Assembly: GCA_024305745.1 (NCBI GenBank)
Contig: JAHRBS010000014.1
Location: 2,735,501 to 2,799,500 of the forward strand
Reading direction: 5' to 3'
Source of the DNA: Polyporus tsugae
Taxonomy: Eukaryota; Basidiomycota; Agaricomycetes; Polyporales; Polyporaceae
Length of the DNA: 64,000 nucleotides
The notes under the pieces were generated by a model, which saw only the letters and a list, made by a program, of their open reading frames with translations, did no database searches and was not told the DNA's origin. The position numbers were made by a program, and so were the translations under genes. Shown here one piece after another: positions 35,105 through 45,770 of this stretch; the stretch's first letter is position 1; each line of letters starts with the position of its first letter.

Positions 35105-36037
35105 GTTCGTATGGTTCCCGCGCTAAAATTAGGCGGGTCGGCGAGTCTACGCAGGAGGTCTACAGTACAGTCACTACCACGAGAGACGTGTGTGTGGTGA
35201 ACATGCCGCTGTCCACGTGTGTCATCTGGAACATCTACGACCATGTTGAACTGACCACCGTCACAATCTCAACGCCCGCGAGCACGGGATGGACGGCGGA
35301 GGCTTCAGCGGTGAGCGGAGACACCGCGCTGGCGACTACTACGTGAAACTGCGCGCTGCGCTTTACCCATACCTTCCGATATCCATCAATACACGCCCAT
35401 ATATCATATACCATTACGCACTACGGCTGAATAGGGTCACTATCTGCATTCACCGCGCCGGGAGAGCCGCATAGGGATAGCCGAGCGTCTTGACAACTTT
35501 TGCACTTGAAGCTTGAGGTGTGGGCCGAAACTCGAGTGTCTTGAGCATCATGCAGTGTGGCATACTGCGCATACAGTAAGACAAAGTAAGAAATACAGCG
35601 AGCGCAGTGTCGGCAGACATGGCCGTTCGGAAAGAAGAGGACGTGGTGGTGTGGCGGTGGCGGCGCTTCGCTTGCCCGATACAGATGCTCTCCATTCCGT
35701 TCTTCTCGGACACGCTCCGAGTCGCCGTCTCCCAGAAACCATCATGTCGGATTGGATCCTCGATGGTATCCAACCCCTATAGGACCCTGTAAACTTCAAA
35801 CTGTAGAATGAAGAATGCGGAGGTATATCATGGCCGCTGTTCGAGTGCCCATGGTCCTGACACTGCATCTGCCGTCTTGGTTCAAGCCTTTGGCGTCACC
35901 TTCCAAGTTCCAACGAGACCGCGCGCGCGACTTCCCACAGATTAAACCGCTAGGTAACTGGGCTTCGCATTGGCGGCTTTCTCAAAATGCGCTGATATTC
36001 CGTCCTGCTAGCTGATCTGCTACACCTTTGTTCCAAC

Positions 36038-36965
36038 ATGACGGCCACCGTTCTCTGCTCAGACATCATACTTGCTATTCCCCAATATCTCACGAAACAC
36101 GACGACCTCCTCACCTGGCGAAGACTGCGTCGCATCGTCGAACCCCAAATAACAAGAATGCTCCTCGCCACACGAACATCCCCCATCACCCTTCACACCA
36201 TGGCGGACATAGAAGCCTTCCACCGCATGACGTTCCGTGGCGGGTCGCACAAAGGACGCCTCGCCCAGTTTACCGGTCGCGTCGAGCTCTCTGCAGGACA
36301 CATTCCCCCAACACATCTCCATCTCGTCCTAGACATCTTTGAGCACGCGCAAAGCATTACGGGCCTGTCGGTGAGAGAAGTCGAAGCCAGCGACGTCCTC
36401 GCGTGCAGGCTCCTCGCATGCTGGGCCACGAACCGCTCCCTCACCAAATTCTCCATCGACTACCGCCTCATCCAGCCCCAACCTGCCGTGTCGTCATGCC
36501 AGTGGCGCTCCGATGCAATCCTGGAGGAGGAGCAGTTCCCCTCCGTGACGGACCTCTCCGTCCACCTCGGCGATAAACCAACGAGCAAGTGGCATGAGGG
36601 CTGGAGATCAGCGTTCCCAAACATGATGCATCTGGCGCTGAAGATCGGCGACAGCGGAGCGAGCAAGTTGAAGGTAAGGCTGTGGGGATCCGCTTATATA
36701 TATATTCGCATCTGAGTGGGCTGACGGTGGATTACGACGGCAGGGCCGCGGTTGGCAGACCATCCGAGTGGACAGGGAGCCTCGGCGGGAGTGCCATACG
36801 GCTGATCGAGACCTTGAAGAGATTGGTGGCGAGGATGAAGGATCTCGGGCCCAGACTGGTGAAATCGAGGTCGAAGAGGGTCTTGAGAGGAAGGACGACG
36901 GTGATAATAAGATTAGGCAGACAGCTTATCCTCCGCTGAGGCGATGGGGTCGCGCAGACCATTGA
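36038..36965 (+). CDS. Unknown LRR-like protein (285 aa), intact right-arm copy
   Basis: Exons 36038-36673 and 36744-36965 are joined by a 70-nt GT-AG intron with a CTGAC branch-like site. The N-terminus MTATVLCSDIILAIPQYLTKHDDLLTWRRLRRIV resembles a weak F-box-like helix pair. Then come leucine-rich stretches (FPSVTDLSVHLG, FPNMMHLALKIG). Exon 2 is highly charged and Glu-rich (EEIGGEDEGS, GEIEVEEGLERKDDGD). Without splicing, the frame would stop at 36713-36715. The left copy has two stops. Function unknown; a divergent F-box protein is possible. Confidence 0.55.
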
Positions 36966-37194
36966 GGGAATTTGGACAGTCCTGCGGTGTGGAGATGAAT
37001 AAGTGCCAATCCTCTAATCACGAGTGGAAGATAGTGATAATTACTTGGCTTGTGGTAATTTGGAAGCAGATGTGTACGTGTTGCAAAAGTGTGGGTGAAT
37101 GTCACCTGATCGCGACGCGGAACATGTCGCATACACATTTCCATAACGCTGAACGGTCACAACGTTCAAGGGCTTAACTCACGACGAATAGACC

Positions 37195-38504
37195 GCAATG
37201 ACGGTACAAATCGAAGTTCTTGGGGGACTGTATACATTGATCACGCACCACACGTATATAGGCGCATCCCGCCGCAATCCCCGTGAGGCCGCCCGGGATG
37301 ACCTCTACCCTGCTCGGCTGGACAACCAACGCCCCTATCAGCACACACGCCGCACCACACCAGTCGGCCCAAGTTGCGACGTACCACAATCGCGCCGGTC
37401 TCGAGCCACCCAGTGATCCTCTTGAGGATCTCGACCCCGAGCTCCCTGTTGCCCGGGAACGAGTAGCTCGCGCGCGAGGCGCTTCCCCTCGCCCTTTTGC
37501 CCGTTCTCCTCGACCAGGTCCTTCAACCCCCCATCATCGCGGGGGTTCGCGGTGACGAACGCGCGCCCCGGGGCGAGCACGTTGTACGCGAGCCACTGGG
37601 GGTGGTCGCGCCCCCTGCCAAACGCGTCGTAGACGTACGTGACCGGCGCGTCGGTGGGGGAGAGCGACGCGGATCTCGTCGTGGGAGAGCGCGCGGTCGA
37701 TGACGTGCGTCGCGCCGAGGGACTTGAGGAACGCCTCGTTCTTGAGGGAGGACGTGGTGATGATCGGCGCGAAGCGTTGCATGCGCGCGCACTGGATGGC
37801 TGGAGGGGAGCGCAAGGGGATTCGTGAATGAGGACGTAGAATGGGCTGGGGGGGACGTACCGTACTGCCCGACATTGGTCCCGCCCCCCCCAGGATGAGT
37901 GCCGCCTGTCCGGCGTACTTGGTCGTGACCGCCCTCTTTCCAGGGAGGAGTGAGTCGGACCGAGCTAGAGTCCTCCTCGTGCGCCTAAATGCCGGTCACG
38001 ACCGTGGCGAGGCAGAGAGAGATCGTCGCGACTCGGTCAAAGGTAAGGTAATGCCGTGCGGGATCTACTGAACAGACGTTGGAATGCTGGGGTGCATGGG
38101 GGCCTGACACAATGAACGCACCTTCCCAACATATTTGGCCGGCTGGAACGTGGTGTGGATGTTGTTAAAGGTGCCCTGCCCGTGACGCGTAAGTGGATGA
38201 ATGGATAGATGCGCAATCTTTGGAATACGACATACACTTTGTCACCTTTCGCGACATTCGTGACCTCCGCACCAACCTCCTCGACGATGCCCGCTCCATC
38301 AAACCCGGCGACATACGGGTACCTAGGGATAAGGTCATGGCCGCCTTGTGCTTGGACGAACACGTCGATCGGGTTCAGCGCGACGGAAACAAGCTTGACA
38401 AGGACGTCGGTCAGGCTCGGCTGAGGGACAGGCCAGTCGGTGACGAGCTTGAAGGGTTCATTCTCTGCGGGGATGATGAGTGCTTTCTGAGTCGTTGGAG
38501 CCAT
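37195..38504 (-). pseudogene. MDR reductase pseudogene, right arm
   Basis: Exon 1 is well kept (ATG at 38504, KALIIPAENEPFKLV to NVAKGDKV near 38237). Exon 2 has lost about 15 bp compared with both the left arm and the intact gene. Exon 3 carries TAG at 37985-37987 for the conserved Trp, and the nucleotide-binding loop is frameshifted by a run of eight G (37884-37891) where the intact gene has five. Exon 4 words remain (FLKSLGATHVIDRALSHDEIR). The Trp-to-TAG change is shared with the left arm. Confidence 0.82.
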
Positions 38505-38570
38505 GGTAGCGATCGATATGTTCGAGTAGCTGGCGTTAGTCTTGAAGCCAGATTGTGCTTCAGCGGCCTT

Positions 38571-39042
38571 TTACATGCTGCACCCGGGTCCCGGGAAGCT
38601 ACGAGCTGACCATTGCAAGACTGCGAACTCACGGCATAAGCTGATCCAGGGGCCATGCGAGGTTTGTGCCGATGCTGCGTCGGAGTTGAGGGTGGCTCCG
38701 CAATGCATATAGGACCGTTCGGAGTGCATTAAGTATGGGGGCAGAGCGGGAGGACCGTCGGAGCTCTCTGTGGGGCGTAACAGTACTTGGGCGGTGACCA
38801 GAGGCGTGGGAGTGTGCACATGATACTACGCCAGGCGCTTCCAATTTTCTTCCTCCGGATTCAAATAATAATAATATATTCAGAGGCGAGAGAGCTCGCC
38901 CTTGCCTTGCCTCAGAATTCCCTAGTGACTATCCTGTTGAGCTTGTCGTGATATATATGTCATTTCTTCGTGGTCTCACAACGAATTCGCCAGCTTCAAC
39001 TCCCCCGCTATCGAGTGTTGCAACGTTACCCGCTGAATATTG
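38571..39042. other. Shared non-coding flank
   Basis: Matches about 3780-4190 of the left arm. This is the common upstream region between the diverging MDR pseudogene and HNH-like gene 2, with TATATAT at about 38950 and an ATAATAATAATATAT tract near 38867. No gene. Confidence 0.5.
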
Positions 39043-40543
39043 ATGGATCCCTCAAACATTTTGACCGCCGAATATACGCGAGCGATCGACAACATCCTCG
39101 ACGACTCAAATGTTTCAGACGATGCCTTACACACTCGTGCAAGAGAGTGTCTCCATGCCTTCGAAAATCCGGGTCATGCCCAACTTGGAATCAACTTGAA
39201 CTCTTCAACTGGCCCCAATGGGCCAGACGCGCCCAGAAGGCCACACCTTGGCCCACCGTATTCACGACGAGGAAGCTTTTCGACGCCAGGTACCAGATAG
39301 CTGACGAGTTTTCCTTGGCTGCGGGTAAACGGTACGTTTCTGCTGCTATCTGCACTTGTGCGGACCATGTGGAGAACGCCGGCGGGACACCGGAGGAGCA
39401 GACAGCATTATTGGCCGAGGTGCTCTGTCGCCTTTCCACGATCTGGATGGTGTTCGTGCTATGGCCCTGTGAGTGCTCCTTTTGTTTCTCGCTACCATAC
39501 ATTCCTCATATTCATATATAGTCTACGCGCGGGGGCGCATACGACCCGCTGAGCCTGTCGACTGGCGCGACACTGGAGACTCGACTCCGACTGCACGGAG
39601 TGCGGACGCAAACCGAGCCAGAGAACAATATCGTCGGTGGACACAACAGGTGAGGAGATCGTTTGACAAACAGTTTCACGACGGTCGCCGAGTCCTGAGC
39701 ACATGCCCAGATCATGGCCCGCGACAACTATTGGTGTCCCATATCCGGATCTTTCGAGTATCTCGTATACGACCTCCCCGCCGTGCCACCCAAACCGCTA
39801 GCTGCGAATCTTGCAGGGGCACCGATTATTCAGCGCACTGTATTGACGCGTGACATGCGCGGAAGCGCTGCAGAACACGTCGGTTCCTCTCCCCAACGTA
39901 GACGACAAACCACCCGGTGCTGAAGTCATACCAGGGAATTGCAGCTCATGTTTTGAGGCACTTTTACGGGCTGGACGATGCCTTGCTCGAGAAGTTGGAC
40001 TGCCCTCAAAATGGTAATGGTTTGGCCATGGATACCTCTGTGCAATACGCGTACCAGAGGTTTATGTTCTGTCTCCGTCCTACCGAGGTCCGTATCCACC
40101 ATTGCCATGTTGGCGTTCCGAACAGGCTCCAGCTGACACCCCCTCAGACACCGCACTGCTATAAATTTGAGGACCTCAAGCCCGAGATCCGCTTCAGCGT
40201 CTTACAGAACGTGAGGGACCACGTAACGTTCGTCAACCACAGCACGACGTCGCCCCTGGTACACCAGGCTGCCGCCATGTTCGGCTACTCCCCGCCTCGC
40301 ACCGGGGTGGACCTTCCCTGCCCAAACTTGCTACGACTGCACGCTGCACTGGGGTGGGTTCTCCGTCTGAGCGGCGCCGGGGCTGTATTCGACGCCTTGT
40401 ACCGTCCCCCTCCCTCCCGCGGCTCTGCGGCTTATCCGTCGCCGAGTGGCGCAGCATTCTGGAGGTCGGTCGTCGAATATGAGGGCCCAGCGGTCTGTCT
40501 GGAGGCCGAGCTGCGCGATTTGATCACCGCGTTGACGCGTTAG
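39043..40543 (+). pseudogene. HNH-like (degenerate) protein, copy 2, frameshifted in the right arm
   Basis: Five exons correspond to the intact left copy: 39043-39468, 39522-39649, 39711-39878, 39935-40087 and 40148-40543. In exon 1 an extra 11 bp (GGAATCAACTT, 39187-39197), looking like an imperfect tandem duplication of CAACTT, shifts the frame after HAQL so the rest of exon 1 no longer follows the ATG. All downstream exons are open, including ARDNYWCPISG, CPQNGNGLAMDTS (with a duplicated GGTAAT relative to the left copy) and FWRSVVEYEGP. An alternative upstream start would give an unrelated N-terminus, so I regard it as broken. Confidence 0.72.
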
Positions 40544-40897
40544 GGACTTGGGCTCTCATCCTGGAACAAACTAGCTACCATTGATCTACAACGTTATTTC
40601 CTCCGAAACCCACCCTCCACGGAATCTCTGTCCGCATGGAAGTACTTTTACCCATCCTTTATGCTGTGCCGTTTTTGTCCCTCAAGCGCTCATTCGCTGT
40701 CGCCCGTGTTATGGTTCCGTTCCTCCTGTTCCCCGGACCCCCTGCATACTCCCATCACTGCTAGCAGCTGAGGTTTTGGCACTTTCTCCCCTCCTCCGCC
40801 TTTGCTCTTGCCGGCCTCACAGTCTGCGCACTTCCTTCACGTCTTGCTCTACACCCCACTCTGGCGGATCCACTGGCACCCAACACCCGCCCCACGC

Positions 40898-42377
40898 ATG
40901 TTGACTGCAGAATTCACAGAAGCCGTCGACGCCCTCATGCAAGATGCCGGTATCCCTGACGACGTTCTACACACTCGCGTCCATCAGCACCTTGATGTCC
41001 TTACGGGCCAGCTGAGCGGGCCATCATGGGCAGAACGCCTCCAAAAAACAATACCCCACGTCCCCGCCTTCACGACACTCAGCCTCTTCCGCGCACTCTA
41101 CCATATGGCGGATGAGCTCGGTCTGGTTTCAGGGAAACGGTACGTCTCCGCTACCATATGCGCGTGTGGCGACCGTGTCGCGCGAGCCGCCGCGTCAGTC
41201 GGCGCCGGCGCCCCCTCGGAGGGTCAGTCGACGAACTTGGTCCAAGCGCTTAACGACCTCTCCTCGACCTGGGCAGCGTTCGTGCTGTGGCCATGTGAGT
41301 CAATTTCGCGATATGCATCGGCCGCCGATACCGATGCCATCTTTGTTCAGTCTACGCCTATGGTGCGGATGACGACTTGAACTCTGCCCCCGATCCGCAG
41401 GACTTCTGGGGGGATTCGACACCGACTGAATCGGAGCGGCTGACAAGGCAGCGGGACAGAGATCAGCAGCGCCGCTGGAAGGAGCAGGTAAGCCAGAATT
41501 GATTGCACCATCCGTTGCTGAACATCCGCGGCCGCCCAGGTCATGGCACGGGAAAATTATTATTGCTTCATGTGCGGGTGTTACGATACCGACTGGTTAT
41601 CGCAGCGGCCTGCGCCAGACGACGCAGACTTCTACGATTGTGACGTTGTTCCAATCATCAAACGCGAGGTGCTGGCTCAGGATGCTCGTAAAGAGGCTGT
41701 GGGCGAGGTGCGTCCGTCCTCTCACGGTCCTCCGTCGCGCTTTATGTCACAACGCACACACAGTTGCTAGACATGGATATAACGCGTGGTATTCTCAAGC
41801 GCTATTTCAGCGTAGACGAGTCTGTCTTCGAGAAGACAGAGGGACCCCAAAACACCTTGTTCGTGAATACCTCCGCGTGCGTCGGGTTCCGGCAGTTTCG
41901 ATGGTGTTTGCATCCCACTGAGGTTCGTCGCATCCGCTCTGCTCCACTGTTGTACCTGGTGCCAATGCTAATGCTGATTGACGAACCGCCTCGCAGACAC
42001 CGAACCACTACAAGATCAAGCGCTACGGATTGCGGAACGACCGGGGCTCGCGGCACGTCACCAGCCACGTTACGTTTGCCGACCACAGCCAGTCCGGGGT
42101 GGACCTCCCCGACCAAAGGCTGCTCCGGCTGCATGCTGCGCTGACAGGCGTGCTCTGGCGCAGCGGGGCCGTCGCCACGTTTGACCGTCTATTCTTCCGA
42201 CCCCGGTGGCTCCCCGGATTTTCGCGCTGGCCGTCCCCGAGCGGTAGCGCGTTCTGGAGGTCTGTCGTGGAGTATGAGGGCCCGGAGACGTGTCTGGAAA
42301 TCGATCTGGACTTGTCTGTGGAGGGGTTGAGGGATTCGATACGATCTTCAAGTACGACGGACCCTCGGGAGAATTAA
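40898..42377 (+). CDS. HNH-like (degenerate) protein, copy 1, intact (413 aa)
   Basis: Exons 40898-41294, 41351-41487, 41540-41707, 41764-41922 and 41997-42377 join in phase. An in-frame ATG at 40802 would add 32 residues. Blocks: MLTAEFTEAVDALMQDAGI, SGKRYVSATICACGDRV, FVLWP; YAYGADDD and WGDSTPTESERL in exon 2; ARENYYCFMCGC, FYDCDVVPIIKRE in exon 3; ILKRYFSVDE, GPQNTLFVNTSACVGF, FRWCLHPTE in exon 4; VTFADHS, LPDQRLLRLHAAL, FWRSVVEYEGP in exon 5. This order is that of Agaricomycete HNH_2-type proteins, but the first His (usually in AHIIP) is Pro and the second His is Cys; the Asn (QN) is kept. A non-catalytic role is likely. Confidence 0.72.
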
Positions 42378-42394
42378 ACTGTTTCACGACGTCT

Positions 42395-42560
42395 CTCATG
42401 AGCAACGACACGTCTTCTATCCACTCGCCGTGACTGATTTCATCCACGTCAACCGTCTCGTACACTACGCCGCATGCAGGACAACTCATCGCCATCGGGA
42501 GCCACAACTTCGGACCAGTTGATTCGGTATCGCATCCGTATCCCGGTATCTATCCCATCC
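42395..42560 (-). pseudogene. F-box family C-terminal remnant
   Basis: The minus strand reads CDTESTGPKLWLP, then MSCPACGVVYETVDVDEISHGEWIED. This matches the tail of the F-box family (CDTKSASLKLW and CxxC-x3-YE in the gene at 8606-10417). It continues into what is 3' sequence in the left arm, because about 50 bp with the AYY-stop are missing. It is the right-arm counterpart of 1-82. Nothing of the F-box or repeats follows upstream. Confidence 0.65.
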
Positions 42561-43268
42561 CCCTGGACTCCTGGAGATCCACATCCGCCCCATTTTCGTA
42601 CGGGCCACCATAAAGGAGCTGGTCGTGTGCTCATATTGGGCTGCGACGTACGAGTTAGTGAGCGAACACAAACGGCGACACCCGCCTTCGCCGCTAGCCT
42701 GAATAGAATAGTCACGCGTACTTGGTGAGGCTTTCGCTGGCCTCCAAGTTGATGCGCGTCATCGAGCGGGCGAAGACTGGCCAGATAAGTAGTAATGCGA
42801 TTGGTGAGATCGACAACTCCTGGACGTAGTAGTACATATGTGGTCAGTGTAACGAATGGTACATGATAGCGCTTGGGACGGACGGCAACAGCAAAGTAGG
42901 TGCGGAGCGAGATGACATGCGAGATAACTTGAACGCGGGATAGCGAGCGATGACGAACGCGCCGGGACATGTACACTGACAGAGAAGGGTGGAACCCGGC
43001 AATACTAACAGAGGCAGACAGACGAACAGATATTCGAATTCCTCCACAACGAAAGGTGGTCAACTTGAACGATAACAAGACAGGCACGCAGAGATGCTTC
43101 CTATGAACAAGCTAACATCCATGATCATCTGGGTCAGCTACAGCGCGGAGAAAACGTGGCAAATCATGACATACCTCACTAGAGCAAGCAGTACGACCTC
43201 TTTGGATCACGCCGAAGACTGGGCTTGGGCGGCCCGCAATCCGCTCATCCATGCTTCGGAAATAGCTT
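42561..43268. other. No firm gene
   Basis: A minus-strand reading has hydrophobic words (LFVCLPLLVLPGSTLLC near 42990; FVTLTTYVLL near 42850) that could be relics of a multi-span membrane protein, but frames change and no start or end is clear. Confidence 0.3.
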
Positions 43269-43271
43269 TAA

Positions 43272-43968
43272 GGCTCTGTTCAGCTCGTGTCCGGACTTTG
43301 AGTATTTTGGGTATTGGCAGTTCCGAGGGTATCGGGGTTATATAATGATGTGACTGATAGTGACGCCTCCTCCACTCCGCGCGCTTGCTGCCTCGCGCGA
43401 TTGACTAGTGCGAGCCTGTCAGGTGTGGCGGGATGAGCACTCTGTATAAATCTCTGGTATGTTGCACCATGGACTTGCCATGGACTTGCCATGGACTGGC
43501 GTAAAGGAAAGAAACAATTTAACGTGTGTGCCATCTAACTAGAAGTGATCATGGGAAGGGGACGCGGTCATCTTCCCAGATAGGAGCATGATTGCAGTTG
43601 AGTAGCACGCCAGCAGTATGAGCCGCGCACTAGCCGCGCAGTAAGCATCTAGTTCCCCGGATGTGGGACAGAGTGCACGTGATGGTGCACAACATATGGG
43701 AGCTTAAAATTAGGTGTTATAATGTACTGAGCCCTCTGCAAGCCTCACATGTGATGTATTTGTGTTCTTTGCGGGTGTCGCCCTATGTTGTCTCGTGGAT
43801 GGGGTGACTGCTCGCGATGCTCGCACGGTCATCCGCTGATGCTCCAAGTCACACCGGTAATCGGGCACGAACCTCCCGAGTCACATATGGGATTAGGCGC
43901 CGTCTGATCCCCTCGGAACTGAGAAATACCCAAAATACCCAAAGTCCGGACGTGAGCTGAACAGAGCC
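43272..43968. mobile_element. PIF/Harbinger-like MITE (697 bp)
   Basis: Inverted repeats of about 65 bp, starting GGCTCTGTTCAGCTC at both ends and continuing CGTCCGGACTTTG and GTATTTTGGGTATT, face inwards. TAA is present immediately outside each end (43269-43271 and 43969-43971), the 3-bp duplication expected for PIF/Harbinger elements. No transposase is inside. A short tandem CCATGGACTTG repeat lies at 43466-43500. Confidence 0.72.
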
Positions 43969-44812
43969 TAAGGTCCAGGCGGGCAACAAGGGCTGTCTGA
44001 AGGTCGCCGATGTTCTTGGGTATTCTGCCACTGACGTTGACATCGAAGTCGAAGCCTCGCTCCGGGCCGAACAGTCCCAGAGGCGTAAACGTCCGGTCGA
44101 CGTCCCCATACATCAGGAACAATGGATCCGACTCTGGCATGTCCTCGCTGAAGCCCACCCGGGGATCCCTCGTGCTCTCTCGCTCCAGCTCGAGTTCTTG
44201 GGATGCCGCGTATTCCGACGGCGAGTCAACCAATGACGCGATACCCTGCTGGGAATCAGCGCGTGCCGCGTAACGCGGGGAGAAAGCAGTCGGATTGTCG
44301 AAAACGTGGGGGGTCTGATAGATGGGACTGGATGGACCGACAAAGGTAGGGGACTGGATGGGGCCATACCATGGTGGCTGTTGGTGAACCGGAGATGGGT
44401 TGGGTAGGGCTGAAGCCAATGTCCGCGGTTGGTCATGAGAGAACGTGTGGAGCGGTGTGGTCGTCGTGTAAGGAACCACGGATTGGTGTGTGATCTCGAC
44501 CTGCTGCGACGTCCGCACCGCCGGAAGCACATTAGGAGCACAATTGAGGTTTGATGGCTGTTGGTGTTTGGCCGTGTTGTCATACGACAGTCCCGAAGGA
44601 CCAGTTCTCCATGGCGATAAGCTCGTGGTGCCGTCATGGTGAGGAATAGGTGACTGGTTGTCCTCAGCGATGGGGAGCGATCGTGATCGCGATCTGTCCT
44701 CTTCACTAGTCCTCGCCAATATCCCCGCTGTGATTGCGAAGTCAGCTCGTCTCGATGTTTGCGGAAACATATCGCCATCGCTCACAAGCTGGTTCCTCCG
44801 ATCAACAAGCAT
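43829..44812 (-). CDS. Pro/Ser/Gln-rich hypothetical protein, C-terminus replaced by a MITE
   Basis: A 327-codon frame starts MLVDRRNQLVSDG. It is rich in Ser, Pro, Gln and Thr (HQPPWYGPIQSPTFVGPSSP, ELELERESTRDPRVG), with no domain recognised, as in disordered transcription-regulator regions. The last ~50 codons lie inside the MITE that ends at 43968, so the stop at 43829 is provided by the transposon. More exons may exist upstream (44800-44999), where the minus strand is Leu- and Ser-rich. Could also be a chance frame. Confidence 0.4.
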   Translation of the reverse strand: MLVDRRNQLVSDGDMFPQTSRRADFAITAGILARTSEEDRSRSRSLPIAEDNQSPIPHHDGTTSLSPWRTGPSGLSYDNTAKHQQPSNLNCAPNVLPAVRTSQQVEITHQSVVPYTTTTPLHTFSHDQPRTLASALPNPSPVHQQPPWYGPIQSPTFVGPSSPIYQTPHVFDNPTAFSPRYAARADSQQGIASLVDSPSEYAASQELELERESTRDPRVGFSEDMPESDPLFLMYGDVDRTFTPLGLFGPERGFDFDVNVSGRIPKNIGDLQTALVARLDLRLCSAHVRTLGILGISQFRGDQTAPNPICDSGGSCPITGVTWSISG

Positions 44813-45770
44813 CTTCGTCTGGGGACAAGTCGGAAGCTTTGGATTTGTCGTGCAAAGAACAGAGCCAGTTGCTCAATCGCATTAGCATTCTGTACCGCTG
44901 TAGAGCAATCATTGAGTATGAGCTTGAAGGCAAGCTGAAGGGGTAACATACGCTTTCATGAAAAGATCCAAGGTTTGCGAGAGACGAGGCAGGCAACACG
45001 GCACTGAATGGGCGACGTCAAATGCGTGTGGAGGGGAGAAGGTGGTGTGGGGATGAGTTGCAAGCCCAATAAAAACGAGTCATTCCAGTCATTCCCGGTA
45101 AATGAATGCAGCCGTGTCAATGTGGGCTGCTACGGTTTACCGTCCCGGAGAGTAGTGTGGCCCGGGGTGGGAATACACCCGGTGCAGTTCTTTAGCCCGG
45201 TGTACGTTGTCTACTGCATGCGCCTTCCCTATGCCAGCGACGTAGAGGCGGGAGGGGTATGGCAGTACAGTCCGAACATGAATTCGGTTTTACAGCTTAC
45301 CTCAGCCGAGTCGGGTGCTCACCGATCCGAATAGAAAGCTTCCAACGGCCAGAAGCACACCCGCAGAGTCACATTGTCGCGTGCAAGTGGTCATCGGACC
45401 AGTCTGATAAGCTAAAACGAGTCATTCAGTTTCCCCAAGTGATGTGATAAGAACCGTGCGGTAATACGTCCTTACAAAATGATAGTGCTCGGCCAATTGG
45501 GTGACGGAGGCGCAATGCCATAGCGCCCAGCTTGGTTACCGCAATACTACATGCACAGACGTAAGCAGGAGATCGCGGGTGTGGACTGGCTCAGAGGCCG
45601 GTAAAAGAGTGCATTATATGCCTGACTGACAACCAACGATCGGACGTGGTGTCCAAAGAACGCGATCACACGGATAAAACGTGACTCTTACTCGGCAACT
45701 CTCGTGAGGCAGCGTCGCCCTAGGATTGTCCACGACATGGAATGGCGCACGAGCCATGCATACAAGGACC
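44813..45770. other. Intergenic, no gene recognised
   Basis: Short frames only. Nothing repeated elsewhere in the window was seen. Confidence 0.4.

Larger units (their letters stand above)
32230..42480. repeat. Right arm of the large inverted segmental duplication
   Basis: Parallel to 1-14798 in reverse. It lacks the 3.9-kb left-only segment and the solo LTR, but keeps exon 1 of the MDR pseudogene. Outer homology ends close to 42.48 kb as far as the left window edge allows comparison. The segment 35105-36037 inside the arm has no firm gene. Confidence 0.92.

Noticed and set aside
42449..43087. 212-codon minus-strand frame with hydrophobic words
   Set aside because: Runs through the F-box remnant in the wrong frame, and its membrane-like words are scattered; at most a relic.
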